NCBI GenBank assembly: GCA_024279915.1
Contig: JAJRRB010000088.1
Span: 1 to 64,000, forward strand
Length of the DNA: 64,000 bases
Source of the DNA: Deltaproteobacteria bacterium
GTDB lineage: Bacteria; Desulfobacterota; Desulfuromonadia; Desulfuromonadales; BM103
Reading direction: 5' to 3'
Shown here: positions 1-8,752 of the stretch, piece after piece
Layout: the number at the start of each line of letters is the position of its first letter
Numbering within the stretch: the first letter of the stretch is position 1
Position numbers and translations under genes: made by a program
Notes under the pieces: model-generated
What the model was told of the DNA's origin: nothing
The model's database searches: none
What the model saw: only the letters and a program-made list of their open reading frames with translations

Positions 1-1233
1 ATAGCCAAGACGCACGCTGGTGGTGCGATTTAGGCGGTAGTATGCGTTTGTACCAAGGGTTGTGATGTCGCGGGCTTCTTCCGAGGTGTAAGTTGTCCGC
101 TCCGTCGTCGCTACAACATCGGCGCCAGCAGCATTAACAAAGGTGAGCGTGTTGTTGCTGGAATCAATCTCTTCCTTGCGCCCATACCCGGATAATTTCC
201 AGTCGCCGAGCCTTGTCGAAGCGCGCATGCTGTAGGAATCGTAGTCAGTTGAAAGGCGGTTTGTACTTAGATACAGGTTGTCGACGTCATCCTTTTTGTT
301 ACTTTCAACCTCAGCACTCACATAGCTGGTGCTAAAGGTCGTGCTGTTGGGGAGGTCGAGACGGGCTTTCAGCGTGTGGCTGTCCTTCTCAGAGTCCGGT
401 GTCGAGTCGTAGTTGTAGTCACCATTCTCATAAGTCAGCCGAGATGTGAACACGCCGTTTGCCGGGAGCCCTGCTTGCGGTTTGGCGGCATAAAGATATT
501 CACGAGACAGGCCTCTTGAGTCATCATCAAAATCACGGGTCAGATACTCATAGTCGACCGTCAGCATGCCGAATTTACCGGTTGCTCCGATCATCAGGTC
601 TGTTGTGGTTTCATTGACGTTTTTAGCCGAGCCCTCCACATGACAGCCCGAACAGTGGCTGATGCCGATTGCCTGCTCTGTGCCCTCGCGTTCTTCCTCA
701 CGGAAGCCTGCTTTGATAACGACATTGGGAAAGTCTGGGATGACAACTTCGCCCTCCATCTCCACCTCACGGTGGATTATGTAGAAATCTTTGCCGGGAA
801 CGAGGTCCTCACTGTAAACGGCAGGGTTGGATGTTACGTTACCCGGTTTCATCGTAGCACGCATGTAGTCAAGCTGGTCATGCGAGAGCAAATGTTTGAA
901 GGTGTCGTAGCTTGCGTCGTAGCGGAAGATGCGTTTGTAGTCAGCTTCCAGGTCGTAGGTTTGGTCCCGGTTGCCCATAACTTTGGCATCCAGTTCGAGA
1001 TGGAGGTCCTTGCCTCCTTCGATATGGGCTTTGAGGTACGGGTTTGACCCGTCATCGTCTCGAATCGTTGAGTATTCGTTTACTTTGTTGACTTCATCAT
1101 CAACCGACATGCCGGCAGCTCCCACTTCGATGGAGCTGGTAAATTCCTCGTTCTCTTCTGCTGCAATGACAGCGGAAGGAACTAGGAGCGCCAGCAGGGC
1201 GGTAATCAGAAGCCATGTGTATTTGTGCTTCAT
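1..1233 (-). CDS. MtrB/PioB-like outer-membrane porin of a porin-cytochrome conduit (C-terminus beyond window)
   Basis: Reading the minus strand from the ATG at 1233, preceded by TAAGGAGG, gives an uninterrupted frame of 411 codons that runs off the window at base 1. Residues 1-24 form a signal peptide. The rest is a mature chain of alternating polar and aromatic stretches, as in a large transmembrane beta barrel. A single heme motif CSGCH lies at residues 194-198. It starts 15 bp after the stop of the decaheme cytochrome gene, so the two are almost certainly co-transcribed. In porin-cytochrome conduits (MtrAB, PioAB, OmbB/OmaB, ExtABCD) the barrel sheaths a periplasmic multiheme cytochrome and carries electrons across the outer membrane. 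The assignment rests on signal peptide, barrel-like composition and context. The exact family is inferred. Confidence 0.8.
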   Translation of the reverse strand, partial: MKHKYTWLLITALLALLVPSAVIAAEENEEFTSSIEVGAAGMSVDDEVNKVNEYSTIRDDDGSNPYLKAHIEGGKDLHLELDAKVMGNRDQTYDLEADYKRIFRYDASYDTFKHLLSHDQLDYMRATMKPGNVTSNPAVYSEDLVPGKDFYIIHREVEMEGEVVIPDFPNVVIKAGFREEEREGTEQAIGISHCSGCHVEGSAKNVNETTTDLMIGATGKFGMLTVDYEYLTRDFDDDSRGLSREYLYAAKPQAGLPANGVFTSRLTYENGDYNYDSTPDSEKDSHTLKARLDLPNSTTFSTSYVSAEVESNKKDDVDNLYLSTNRLSTDYDSYSMRASTRLGDWKLSGYGRKEEIDSSNNTLTFVNAAGADVVATTERTTYTSEEARDITTLGTNAYYRLNRTTSVRLGY

Positions 1234-1248
1234 TAATAGCCTCCTTAG

Positions 1249-2247
1249 TTATCGTGTGAGAGAGCCACCAGCGGTTGGCCACTTGGTGTCAACAGGGGCT
1301 CCCTGGCTGGGCAAGTCGCTGCCGTGATGCTGGGAATGGCAGCTCGTGCATTTGGTCAGGAACGCTTTCTGCCAGCCTTCATCACCATGCGGGTTAGTGT
1401 AGACCGTACCGGCGGAATCAATGTCGGTCGCTGTTACACCTACGTCTGGGCCGGTACGCAGGGCATGGAAGTGCCCTTCGTGGCACTGCAGGCAGAGGAA
1501 TGGCTCGTTCTGCATCAGCAGGTTGTCCGACACTGTGCCGTGAGGATCGTGGCAGGTAGTGCAGCTCTCGGTCACCGGGGCGTGCTCAAAGACGAACGGA
1601 CCCTGGTATCGGGAGTGGCAGTTGAGGCAGAGGTCGTTGGTGCGCTCTTCGGTGTTCAGCCCGTCATCCCCGTGTGGGTTGTGGCAATCGCTGCAGTTCA
1701 TCTTGCCTTCCTTGATCGGATGATGCGAAGGGAAGTTGGCCTTGGCTTGCTCCTCTTGATGGCAGGAGTAGCAGAGATCCGGATCCTGCTGCTTGAGAGC
1801 CATCTTGCCGCCAGCATGAACAGAGTGACAGTCGGTGCAGCCCACGTCGGTGAGAGCGTGCTCGCTGTGCGTCCAGTCCATCAATTTGCCATCGGTGTGA
1901 CACTTGGCGCAGACTGCTGCTGATTCTTCCGGTAGCAGTTCGCTAAACTTGAGAATTTGACCGTTGTCATCCGAGTCGACATGCAGGCTGCCGCCGCCAT
2001 GGCAGGCTTCGCACCCTTCGGTGCCGCCCATGTACTCGAATCCGGCCAGGCGCGAGTGGATTCCTGCGCCCATTCCTTCGTGACACTCCACACAGGCCTC
2101 CTGGCCCACTGAAGTTGCGCCCTCAATCACTGGCATTGTCAACTGCTTCTCCCTAATTGCTCCGGTGGCACAGGCCCCCAGTATCAGCAACAGGGGAAGG
2201 AGTTTAACCAACCAGGGCGCCCTGGATAGTGATACCTTCCTAAACAT
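1249..2247 (-). CDS. DmsE/MtrA-like decaheme c-type cytochrome lipoprotein
   Basis: This 332-aa protein has ten CxxCH motifs (CVECH, CEACH, CAKCH, CTDCH, CYSCH, CSDCH, CLNCH, CTTCH, CLQCH, CTSCH) spread over residues 50-310, the size and heme count of the DmsE/MtrA/PioA family. A hydrophobic N-terminus ending in LILGAC puts the lipobox cysteine at residue 26, so it is probably a lipoprotein rather than soluble. It carries electrons through the periplasm or outer membrane and should insert into the barrel encoded immediately downstream. A LysR-type regulator is divergently encoded 230 bp upstream and may control the pair. No extracellular cytochrome gene is seen on this side, but one could lie beyond base 1. 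Confidence 0.93.
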   Translation of the reverse strand: MFRKVSLSRAPWLVKLLPLLLILGACATGAIREKQLTMPVIEGATSVGQEACVECHEGMGAGIHSRLAGFEYMGGTEGCEACHGGGSLHVDSDDNGQILKFSELLPEESAAVCAKCHTDGKLMDWTHSEHALTDVGCTDCHSVHAGGKMALKQQDPDLCYSCHQEEQAKANFPSHHPIKEGKMNCSDCHNPHGDDGLNTEERTNDLCLNCHSRYQGPFVFEHAPVTESCTTCHDPHGTVSDNLLMQNEPFLCLQCHEGHFHALRTGPDVGVTATDIDSAGTVYTNPHGDEGWQKAFLTKCTSCHSQHHGSDLPSQGAPVDTKWPTAGGSLTR

Positions 2248-2477
2248 AATTTCTCCTTTCCACGTTGATTACCCAAAAATAGAAATAACACTTAGCTGGC
2301 TGTGCTCAGGGCTCCTGCCTCCTCTCTCTGGCCCGTCGACTAACCTGTGAAACCATTAATTAGAAACTTAGAATCTGCTGTATCGTAAAGGTCTTTAATG
2401 TTAGGGTAAAACGAATCATTTTAATGACGCCCATAAGTAGTGTTAATAACTTACAAACGTAATATAAAGATATTTGT

Positions 2478-3410
2478 ATGGAAACGCGCTATCTCAATAC
2501 TCTGATTGCTTCTGTTGAAGCTGGGACTTTCTCCAGGGCCGCTGAATTACTACACATTACCCAGTCTGCCGTGTCGCAACGTATCAAGTTCCTGGAGGAG
2601 TATTTTGGTCAACAATTGCTTGATCGCTCCGGACAGCGACTGGCATTGACCACTTCTGGCAAGATTGTTTTTGACAAAGCAAGAGACATTCTCGATAAAG
2701 AGAAAGAACTGCTGACTTGCCTGCAGGATTCTGCCGCGCAAAAACGTCTTTCCCTCTGTTGCACACCAACTTTTGGCATGGCCTACTTGCCCCAGGTCTT
2801 AAGTACTTTTCTTCGAGTTCATTCTGACCTGAGCGATCTCAAATTCGTTTTTCTGCAACCGGAAGAAGCTTTACGCGGCCTGCGCAACGAGGAGTTTGAT
2901 CTGGCCGTGATCGAGCATCGAATGGATCTTGACTTTGCCGGGTTCGATCGTTTCTCCATGCCCGATGATGAAATGCTGGTGGTCTCCTCCTCTTCTTCAG
3001 TTCTCCCGAATGTAGACGGCGTCGTGCAGCTCGACGATCTTAAAAACACCAGACTCTTTGCCCGCCGCGATGGTTGTAGTTCCAAAGAGCTGATGCGCAA
3101 GAATCTCGTGGCGTGTGGCTTTGATTTTAGTGACTTCGATGGAATCATTGTTTCCGATGACCTGCATTTTACAATTCAGTCGGTTCTGGCGGGGGATGGG
3201 ATTGCTTATGTGTCGCAAGCCCTGGTCAGCAACTATCTGGCCTCTGGGCAGCTTGTCGGTTTGCGTGTCGATGGCTTTGAGCATCGCCGAGGACGTAGCG
3301 TGGCGATGCTTCCGCAAAGAAGTGATGATGTCCTCTTGAAGGAACTGCTTGAGATCCTATTTAAGGTCGTCTCGCCTTTCTGGCGGCCGCAGTTGATAAA
3401 TTGTTCTTGA
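2478..3410 (+). CDS. LysR-family transcriptional regulator
   Basis: This 310-aa protein has the standard LysR layout. The N-terminal winged helix-turn-helix sits at about residues 3-60, with the typical AAELLHITQSAVSQRIKFLE-like recognition segment. A two-lobed effector-binding domain covers about residues 88-295. It is transcribed away from the decaheme cytochrome operon and ends 72 bp before a beta-carbonic anhydrase gene on the same strand. Either neighbour could be its target. LysR proteins usually act on a divergent promoter, which favours the cytochrome operon, but the sequence does not prove it. The effector is unknown. Confidence 0.92.
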   Translation: METRYLNTLIASVEAGTFSRAAELLHITQSAVSQRIKFLEEYFGQQLLDRSGQRLALTTSGKIVFDKARDILDKEKELLTCLQDSAAQKRLSLCCTPTFGMAYLPQVLSTFLRVHSDLSDLKFVFLQPEEALRGLRNEEFDLAVIEHRMDLDFAGFDRFSMPDDEMLVVSSSSSVLPNVDGVVQLDDLKNTRLFARRDGCSSKELMRKNLVACGFDFSDFDGIIVSDDLHFTIQSVLAGDGIAYVSQALVSNYLASGQLVGLRVDGFEHRRGRSVAMLPQRSDDVLLKELLEILFKVVSPFWRPQLINCS

Positions 3411-3482
3411 GTTTCATCCTGAAGCTATATATATGTGACGTGCCTGTGATCACTTGATCTAGTCTTTTTATAACGAGGGTTT

Positions 3483-4112
3483 ATGGATAAGCTGTTTAAA
3501 GGCGTCGCCAAGTTCCGTCAGGATGACTTTGAGGCGCACAAAGAACTTTTCCAGTCTTTAGGTAGAGACCAGAAACCGCATACCCTTTTTATCGGCTGTG
3601 CTGATTCGCGGGTGGTGCCGGATATGATTACTCGCACCATGCCTGGTGAGCTTTTTACCGTTCGCAATATCGCCAACATCGTACCTCCCTATAGTAATAG
3701 AGAAGAATATGCTGGTACGACCTCTTCTGTTGAATATGCCGTGCTGTCGCTTGAGGTGGAAAATATTGTCGTGTGCGGGCACTCCAATTGTGGTGGTTGC
3801 GCGGCGATGAATCAGTCGCCAGAAGAGTTGGCTCATTTGCCTAATGTCAGACGCTGGCTGGAGATCTCCAAAGAGGTGCGGGGGCGAGTCGATCGGCAGA
3901 TGGATGGCGAGCATCCGAAGAAACGTGAATGGCTGACCGAGCAGATCAACATCTTGGTGCAAATGCGCAATCTGCTTACTTATCCGTATGTGCGGGAGCG
4001 TTACCAGCAGGGACGTTTGAAGATATACGGCTGGTACTACATTATTGAGACGGGGGAAATCTTCAACTTCAATGATCACACTGAAACTTTTGAGTTGGTG
4101 ACTGGACCCTAA
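3483..4112 (+). CDS. Beta-class carbonic anhydrase
   Basis: This 209-aa enzyme interconverts CO2 and bicarbonate in the cytoplasm. The zinc ligands are visible as C39 in GCADSRV and H100/C103 in GHSNCGGC. The catalytic Asp-Arg pair (D41, R43) is in place. Length and order match prokaryotic beta-carbonic anhydrases. It follows the LysR gene on the same strand with a 72-bp gap and convergently faces the J-domain gene. In a carboxylating anaerobe it would supply bicarbonate for pyruvate or acetyl-CoA carboxylation. That role is inferred. Confidence 0.96.
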   Translation: MDKLFKGVAKFRQDDFEAHKELFQSLGRDQKPHTLFIGCADSRVVPDMITRTMPGELFTVRNIANIVPPYSNREEYAGTTSSVEYAVLSLEVENIVVCGHSNCGGCAAMNQSPEELAHLPNVRRWLEISKEVRGRVDRQMDGEHPKKREWLTEQINILVQMRNLLTYPYVRERYQQGRLKIYGWYYIIETGEIFNFNDHTETFELVTGP

Positions 4113-4124
4113 GAGGCTGACTGG

Positions 4125-4433
4125 TCAGTCCTGTTCTGACTCGCTCTTGCCGCTCCAGACCGGATCCCAGCCGAACTGGCGACGTAGCCTTTCCTCGGGC
4201 ACCTGCTCCAGAAACTCCTCCTCAGTAAAGCAATACCGGTAACTCTCACAGTAAGCAGTCAGGATCTCGTAGGCGCAATTGATCTTGCGAATTATCTCTG
4301 AGTCAGTATCACCGCCCTGGTCAGGGTGGTGGGCTTTGACCAGTTCCCGTTGACGAGCCTTGATCTGAACAAATGTCACTCGCTCACTCAAGCCGAATAT
4401 CTCAATCGCCTGTTTGAACTCCCGGTAATTCAT
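4125..4433 (-). CDS. Small J-domain (DnaJ-like) protein
   Basis: This 102-aa protein consists almost entirely of one J domain. Helix II precedes the HPD tripeptide (AHHPDQGG at about residues 34-41), and a third helix continues to about residue 65. The C-terminal tail is short, acidic and polar. It lacks the Gly/Phe region, zinc-binding repeats and C-terminal domain of true DnaJ, so it would recruit and stimulate an Hsp70 (DnaK) for a specific client rather than act as a general co-chaperone. It overlaps no neighbour and faces the carbonic anhydrase gene convergently with a 12-bp gap. The client is unknown. Confidence 0.88.
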   Translation of the reverse strand: MNYREFKQAIEIFGLSERVTFVQIKARQRELVKAHHPDQGGDTDSEIIRKINCAYEILTAYCESYRYCFTEEEFLEQVPEERLRRQFGWDPVWSGKSESEQD

Positions 4434-4590
4434 TTCTTTCTCCTTGTAGGTTGTCTGTCTCTATCGCCTACGTTGAACAATGAGTGCAAGTGTCTGGCTG
4501 CTTAGATCTTGCCTAAACACTCTCCCTTATGTTAATAAATCAAGCTTGAAAGTTTAGAAAAAACTGCTCTTTAGGGAGGGCTTCAAGCAC

Positions 4591-5658
4591 ATGAACCTGC
4601 AGATTCAACCACTGGAAAAGCTCAAACCACGCATTGCTGACGAGAGCGAATTGGCCTTCGGCAAGCAGTTCACCGATCGTATGTTCGTTATGGATTATAA
4701 GACCGATCAGGGGTGGTATGATGCGCGTATTCAACCATACCAGCCTTTCTCTCTTGATCCTGCCGCTATGGTGTTCCACTACGCCCAGGAAATATTCGAG
4801 GGGCTCAAGGCTTTTCGACGCCCGGATGGGCAGATTGCCCTCTTTCGGCCGAAGGACAACTTCCGCCGTTTCAATCACAGTGCCCGGCGTATGTGTATGC
4901 CAGAAGTTGATGAAGCTTTTATGGTGCATGCTCTGAAAGAGTTGATTCGACTTGAGGCTGACTGGGTGCCACGTAGTGAAGGGACCAGCCTGTATATCCG
5001 TCCCGCTATGATCGCCTCTGAGCCGATGTTGGGTGTGCGGCCCGCTGACGAATATATTTGCTATATTATTGTCTGTCCGGTGGGGGCTTATTACAAGGGT
5101 GGTCTGGCTCCGGTCAAGATATGGATCTCCGATCACTACGTGCGGGCCGCTGATGGCGGTACAGGAGAAGTCAAAACCGGCGGTAACTATGCCGCGAGTT
5201 TGTACGCAGCGCGTGAGGCGGGAGAGAAGGGCTATGATCAAGTCCTATGGCTCGATGCCAAAGAGAAGAAGTATGTCGAGGAAGTCGGCAGCATGAACCT
5301 TTGCTTTGTCTGCGATGGCAAGCTGGTAACCTCGCCGTTGCACGGCACGATTCTGGATGGTATTACCCGTCGGTCGGTTCTTGAGTTGGCACGCTACAAT
5401 GGATTGGCTATTGAGGAGCGGGCTTTGTCGGTTGATGAAATTTTTGCCGGTGTAGAAGCCGGCAGTATTACAGAAGCTTTTGGAACCGGTACGGCCGTGG
5501 TGATCTCGCCCGTTGGTCAGTTTACCTATCAGGATCGCACTGTGGTCATAGGCGATGGCAAAACAACGGGCAAAGTGACGCAGGAGCTATACGACACCTT
5601 GACGGGTATCCAATATGGACACTTGCCTGATCCTCATGGCTGGGTTGAGTTGCTGTAG
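4591..5658 (+). CDS. ilvE: Branched-chain amino acid aminotransferase
   Basis: This 355-aa fold-type IV PLP enzyme performs the last transamination in valine, leucine and isoleucine synthesis using glutamate as amino donor. The Schiff-base lysine is K195 in VKTGGNYA. The C-terminal signature around ITEAFGTGTA is present, and the length fits the larger eukaryote-like BCAT group. An AGGGAGGG stretch lies about a dozen bases before the chosen ATG. It stands alone with a strong terminator after it. The glutamate synthase genes downstream would supply its donor, a functional link rather than an operon. Confidence 0.95.
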   Translation: MNLQIQPLEKLKPRIADESELAFGKQFTDRMFVMDYKTDQGWYDARIQPYQPFSLDPAAMVFHYAQEIFEGLKAFRRPDGQIALFRPKDNFRRFNHSARRMCMPEVDEAFMVHALKELIRLEADWVPRSEGTSLYIRPAMIASEPMLGVRPADEYICYIIVCPVGAYYKGGLAPVKIWISDHYVRAADGGTGEVKTGGNYAASLYAAREAGEKGYDQVLWLDAKEKKYVEEVGSMNLCFVCDGKLVTSPLHGTILDGITRRSVLELARYNGLAIEERALSVDEIFAGVEAGSITEAFGTGTAVVISPVGQFTYQDRTVVIGDGKTTGKVTQELYDTLTGIQYGHLPDPHGWVELL

Positions 5659-5690
5659 TTAAACTTGAAGAACTTTAAGTGTAAGTCATG

Positions 5691-5725
5691 AAAACGCTTC
5701 CTGTGTCGTACCCGGGGAGCGTTTT
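5691..5725 (+). terminator. Rho-independent terminator after ilvE
   Basis: Inverted repeat AAAACGCT...AGCGTTTT with additional C/G pairs inside. The right arm ends in a T run, and the A-rich left side would let it work in both directions. It lies 32 bp after the ilvE stop and before the sigma-54 promoter of the next operon. Confidence 0.85.
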
Positions 5726-5893
5726 GTGTTCAAACATTACTCACATTGAGCCGTACGCTACTCACCGCCATGGCTTGCCCCTTGTAAATCATTATTCCTA
5801 GTGATCCAGTAAAGTTTATGCCTACCGTTAAAACATAGTTATTCCAGTATCTTATATTCGTAGAGTGATGGTATCCCCTCCAATAGACATATG

Positions 5894-5909
5894 TGGCATG
5901 CCGCTTGCT
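5894..5909 (+). promoter_or_regulatory. Sigma-54 (RpoN) promoter for the glutamate synthase operon
   Basis: TGGCATG-CCGC-TTGCT matches the -24/-12 consensus TGGCACG-N4-TTGCW at all but one position, with exactly ten bases between the GG and GC dinucleotides. It is 70 bp upstream of the first gene's ATG. Sigma-54 control of ammonium assimilation is well established in bacteria, which supports the reading. The site for the required enhancer-binding protein was not identified. Confidence 0.8.
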
Positions 5910-5978
5910 TTCTAGATACGCCTGCGTTGTTTCATTTGTACGCGATGTTAATGTGAAAGTTTTCCAGGAGGTGTTCTT

Positions 5979-7085
5979 ATGTGCCGAATTGGCGCAATTA
6001 AAAGCTCGAATTATGTTCATCCCAGTCTGGCTCTGAAGTTGATGGAGTCGCAGCAGAAAGGCCATGATAACTCTGGCTTTGCCATGGTCATGCACGATCT
6101 CGGTGGCATTTTTGAAAATTATAAACATCTGCCGACGCTTTCTATGGCTTGCACCGATGAAGGTCTGAAACTCGCCGAAGATATGATGCACGAAGCAGGC
6201 TTCCAGCGCGTCATGCAGTGGGTTCCAGAAACCGATCCGCAACCTGGCCTGGATATTCATGCCATGCCGAATTACGTTTTTGAAACCTTCGACTACCCTC
6301 GTTATTTTCGAAATGGTGAACAGAAGGAAAAAGAAGAGTTGCTGCTTGATATGCGCCTTAAGTTGCGCAAGGCACTGGAAGAGGATGAACAGGGTTTTGT
6401 CTACTCCTTCTGGCCTGATGTGGTTACACTCAAGGAGATCGGCGACCCAAAGGATATTGGTACCTACTTCAAGCTCTGGACTCCGGATGATAAATTCACC
6501 GCCAGGGTGATCACTGCCCAGTGTCGTCAGAATACCAATTACGATATTGTTCGTTATGCTGCACATCCTTTTTTCATGCAGGGCTACACGGCTCTGGCTA
6601 ATGGTGAAAACACCTTTTACCTGAAAAATGTCGCAGCCCAGCGCAAGCTGCATCGCGGTTACATCGGCTTCGAATCAGACTCCCAATGTTTCCTATATAC
6701 GCTGCATTATGTGCATCGCGAGTTGCGCTGGCCACTGCGTTATTACAAACATGTGGTCACGCCGCTGCCCTTCGCTGATATCGAACGGCGTGAGGACAAG
6801 GAACAGTGGTTGGCATTGCGCCAATCGCTAGCTCATCTGGAGATTAATGGTCCCAACACCATCATTGGCGTACTACCAGATTTCACCATGTTTACTTGTT
6901 GTGATGCCAAGAAATTGCGTCCTGTGGTCATTGGCCGTACTGATGACACGGTGGTTATCTCCTCCGAGGTTTGCGGTATTAACGATATCTTGCCTGATCG
7001 CGACTGGGAGACAGACATCTATCCTCACGAGCGTGAGATTGTGGCAATTGACAACGATCTGGAGGTGCAGCGATGGAGACAGTGA
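5979..7085 (+). CDS. Glutamate synthase glutamine-amidotransferase subunit (class II, Ntn type)
   Basis: This 368-aa protein begins Met-Cys-Arg-Ile-Gly. Removal of Met exposes Cys2, the N-terminal nucleophile of class II (PurF/GltB-type) glutaminases, and HDNSGFA at about residues 29-35 matches the early glutaminase motif. It corresponds to the separate amidotransferase subunit of archaeal-type glutamate synthases. It hydrolyses glutamine and passes ammonia to the FMN subunit encoded next. Its 3' end overlaps the next gene by 13 bp. An AGGAGG ribosome site precedes the ATG and a sigma-54 promoter lies 70 bp upstream. Confidence 0.88.
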   Translation: MCRIGAIKSSNYVHPSLALKLMESQQKGHDNSGFAMVMHDLGGIFENYKHLPTLSMACTDEGLKLAEDMMHEAGFQRVMQWVPETDPQPGLDIHAMPNYVFETFDYPRYFRNGEQKEKEELLLDMRLKLRKALEEDEQGFVYSFWPDVVTLKEIGDPKDIGTYFKLWTPDDKFTARVITAQCRQNTNYDIVRYAAHPFFMQGYTALANGENTFYLKNVAAQRKLHRGYIGFESDSQCFLYTLHYVHRELRWPLRYYKHVVTPLPFADIERREDKEQWLALRQSLAHLEINGPNTIIGVLPDFTMFTCCDAKKLRPVVIGRTDDTVVISSEVCGINDILPDRDWETDIYPHEREIVAIDNDLEVQRWRQ

Positions 7086-8716
7086 GAGTCCAGAGCGTCA
7101 CGCCAAACGACATGCCCTGGAAAATCAAATACGACGCCAGTCGCTGTACCCTCTGTGGCTCTTGTGTGTCGGCATGTTCTTTCCGCGCTATTGAATGTAA
7201 GGTAGAACGCCGTCGTATGGTTTTCTCCGAAGGTGAGATACCAGATCCGCAGCAGCGTTTCTCATCCGTACCGGTTATTCGACAAGTTAAAGACATACAA
7301 CACTATTGCCGTGGTTGTGGGATTTGCGAAAAAGTTTGTCCAAACGACGCTATCGCACCAGAGCGTAATCAAGATACCAGGCATCCGATTATCTCCCGTT
7401 GTCTCGGTGGTGATTCGATCAAACGTGGTGGTCGCAAAAACCTTGAATCGTCAGTACGGACCCTCGACAAGTTGCGTATCGGCCGCATCTCGCAGATGAC
7501 CGACCCGAGCCTCGACGCTCAACGTCATACCTTCGATATGCTCGCGCCTTTCGGTCGTATCTTGCCAGCCGAGACTCTGCCCTTCAGCGTTGATAGCAAT
7601 GAAAACCTGCAAATCGAAGACAACATGCCTCCGGTGCGCTGGATCTACCCGGTTGTGATCGGTGATATGTCGATCGGCGCACTCTCCTGGCGGATGTGGG
7701 AAGCAGTCGCCATGGCTGTTGCCTATCTCAATGAAGAGTGCGGCATGCCGGTGCGTATGTGCTCCGGTGAAGGTGGCGTTCCGGTACGTCTGCTCAAAAG
7801 CAAATACCTCAAATATATGATCCTGCAGATCGCTTCCGGTCATTTTGGCTGGAACCGGATCGCCAAAGCAATGCCGCACATGGTTGAAGATCCTGCCGGT
7901 ATTCTGATCAAAATTGGTCAGGGCGCCAAGCCTGGGGACGGTGGTTTGTTGCAGGCTGGCAAGGTTGCTGATCATATTCAGGCCATTCGTGGTGTGCCTA
8001 AGGCCGACCTGCTTTCACCACCGAACCACCAGGGCCTCTACTCCATCGAAGAGAGTGTGCAGAAAATGTTCCTTTCCTTCAATGCAGCCTTTAAGTTCCG
8101 TGTGCCGGTGGCTATCAAGGTGGCCGCTTCTTCAACTTCGGTCAGTGTCTTCAATAACCTGGTGAGAGATCCCTATAATATCGTCGGTGGTTTTTTCCTC
8201 GATGGTATCGACGGTGGAACCGGCGCGGCCCACGAGGTTTCCCTCGACCATACCGGTCACCCGATCGTTTCCAAGCTGCGCGATTGCTACCAGGCCGCTA
8301 CCGCACAGGGCCGTCAGGGTCAGATTCCACTCTGGGCTGCCGGTGGCCTCGGCAAGACTGGCGACTTGGCCGCAGATGCTTTCAAGATGATGTGCCTCGG
8401 TGCCAACGGCGTCTTTACCGGCAAGCTGATTCTGCAGATGGCTGGTTGTGTCGGTAATGACATGGGTCGTTGCAATGCATGTAACACGGGCCTTTGTCCT
8501 GTCGGTATTACCACCCAGGAACCGGCACTGGTTCACCGTCTCGATGTTGATCGTGTCGCTCAGAACATCGTCAATTACTTCCTGGCCATGGACACCGAGT
8601 TCAAGAAGCTGATGGCCCCGATCGGTAATTCGTCGCTGCCGGTAGGCCGCTCCGATGCTCTTATCTCCACCGACAGGGCTGTTGCTGACCGGTTGGATAT
8701 TCAGTACGTATGTTAA
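7073..8716 (+). CDS. gltB: Glutamate synthase FMN/Fe-S catalytic subunit (archaeal type)
   Basis: This 547-aa protein starts with two 4Fe-4S ferredoxin motifs (CTLCGSCVSAC at about 26-36 and CRGCGICEKVC at about 80-90). The FMN-binding TIM-barrel domain follows, with GGTGAAHEV and LGANGVFTGK. The cysteine cluster CNACNTGLCPVGITTQ near residue 470 is typical of the 3Fe-4S site of GltB. It reductively aminates 2-oxoglutarate to glutamate with ammonia from the upstream glutaminase. The fused N-terminal ferredoxin domain is a feature of the split enzymes of archaea and many anaerobes. It is translationally coupled to the upstream gene by a 13-bp overlap. Confidence 0.92.
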   Translation: METVRVQSVTPNDMPWKIKYDASRCTLCGSCVSACSFRAIECKVERRRMVFSEGEIPDPQQRFSSVPVIRQVKDIQHYCRGCGICEKVCPNDAIAPERNQDTRHPIISRCLGGDSIKRGGRKNLESSVRTLDKLRIGRISQMTDPSLDAQRHTFDMLAPFGRILPAETLPFSVDSNENLQIEDNMPPVRWIYPVVIGDMSIGALSWRMWEAVAMAVAYLNEECGMPVRMCSGEGGVPVRLLKSKYLKYMILQIASGHFGWNRIAKAMPHMVEDPAGILIKIGQGAKPGDGGLLQAGKVADHIQAIRGVPKADLLSPPNHQGLYSIEESVQKMFLSFNAAFKFRVPVAIKVAASSTSVSVFNNLVRDPYNIVGGFFLDGIDGGTGAAHEVSLDHTGHPIVSKLRDCYQAATAQGRQGQIPLWAAGGLGKTGDLAADAFKMMCLGANGVFTGKLILQMAGCVGNDMGRCNACNTGLCPVGITTQEPALVHRLDVDRVAQNIVNYFLAMDTEFKKLMAPIGNSSLPVGRSDALISTDRAVADRLDIQYVC

Positions 8717-8752
8717 TCCGTGGCGCGTGCCCCGATTTTTTGAGGTTCTAAT

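Noticed and set aside
4486..4512. Sigma-54-like TGGCTG...TTGCC before ilvE
   Set aside because: GG and GC are 13 rather than 10 bases apart.
4540..5241. 233-codon minus-strand frame opposite ilvE
   Set aside because: Shadow of the ilvE codons on the other strand.
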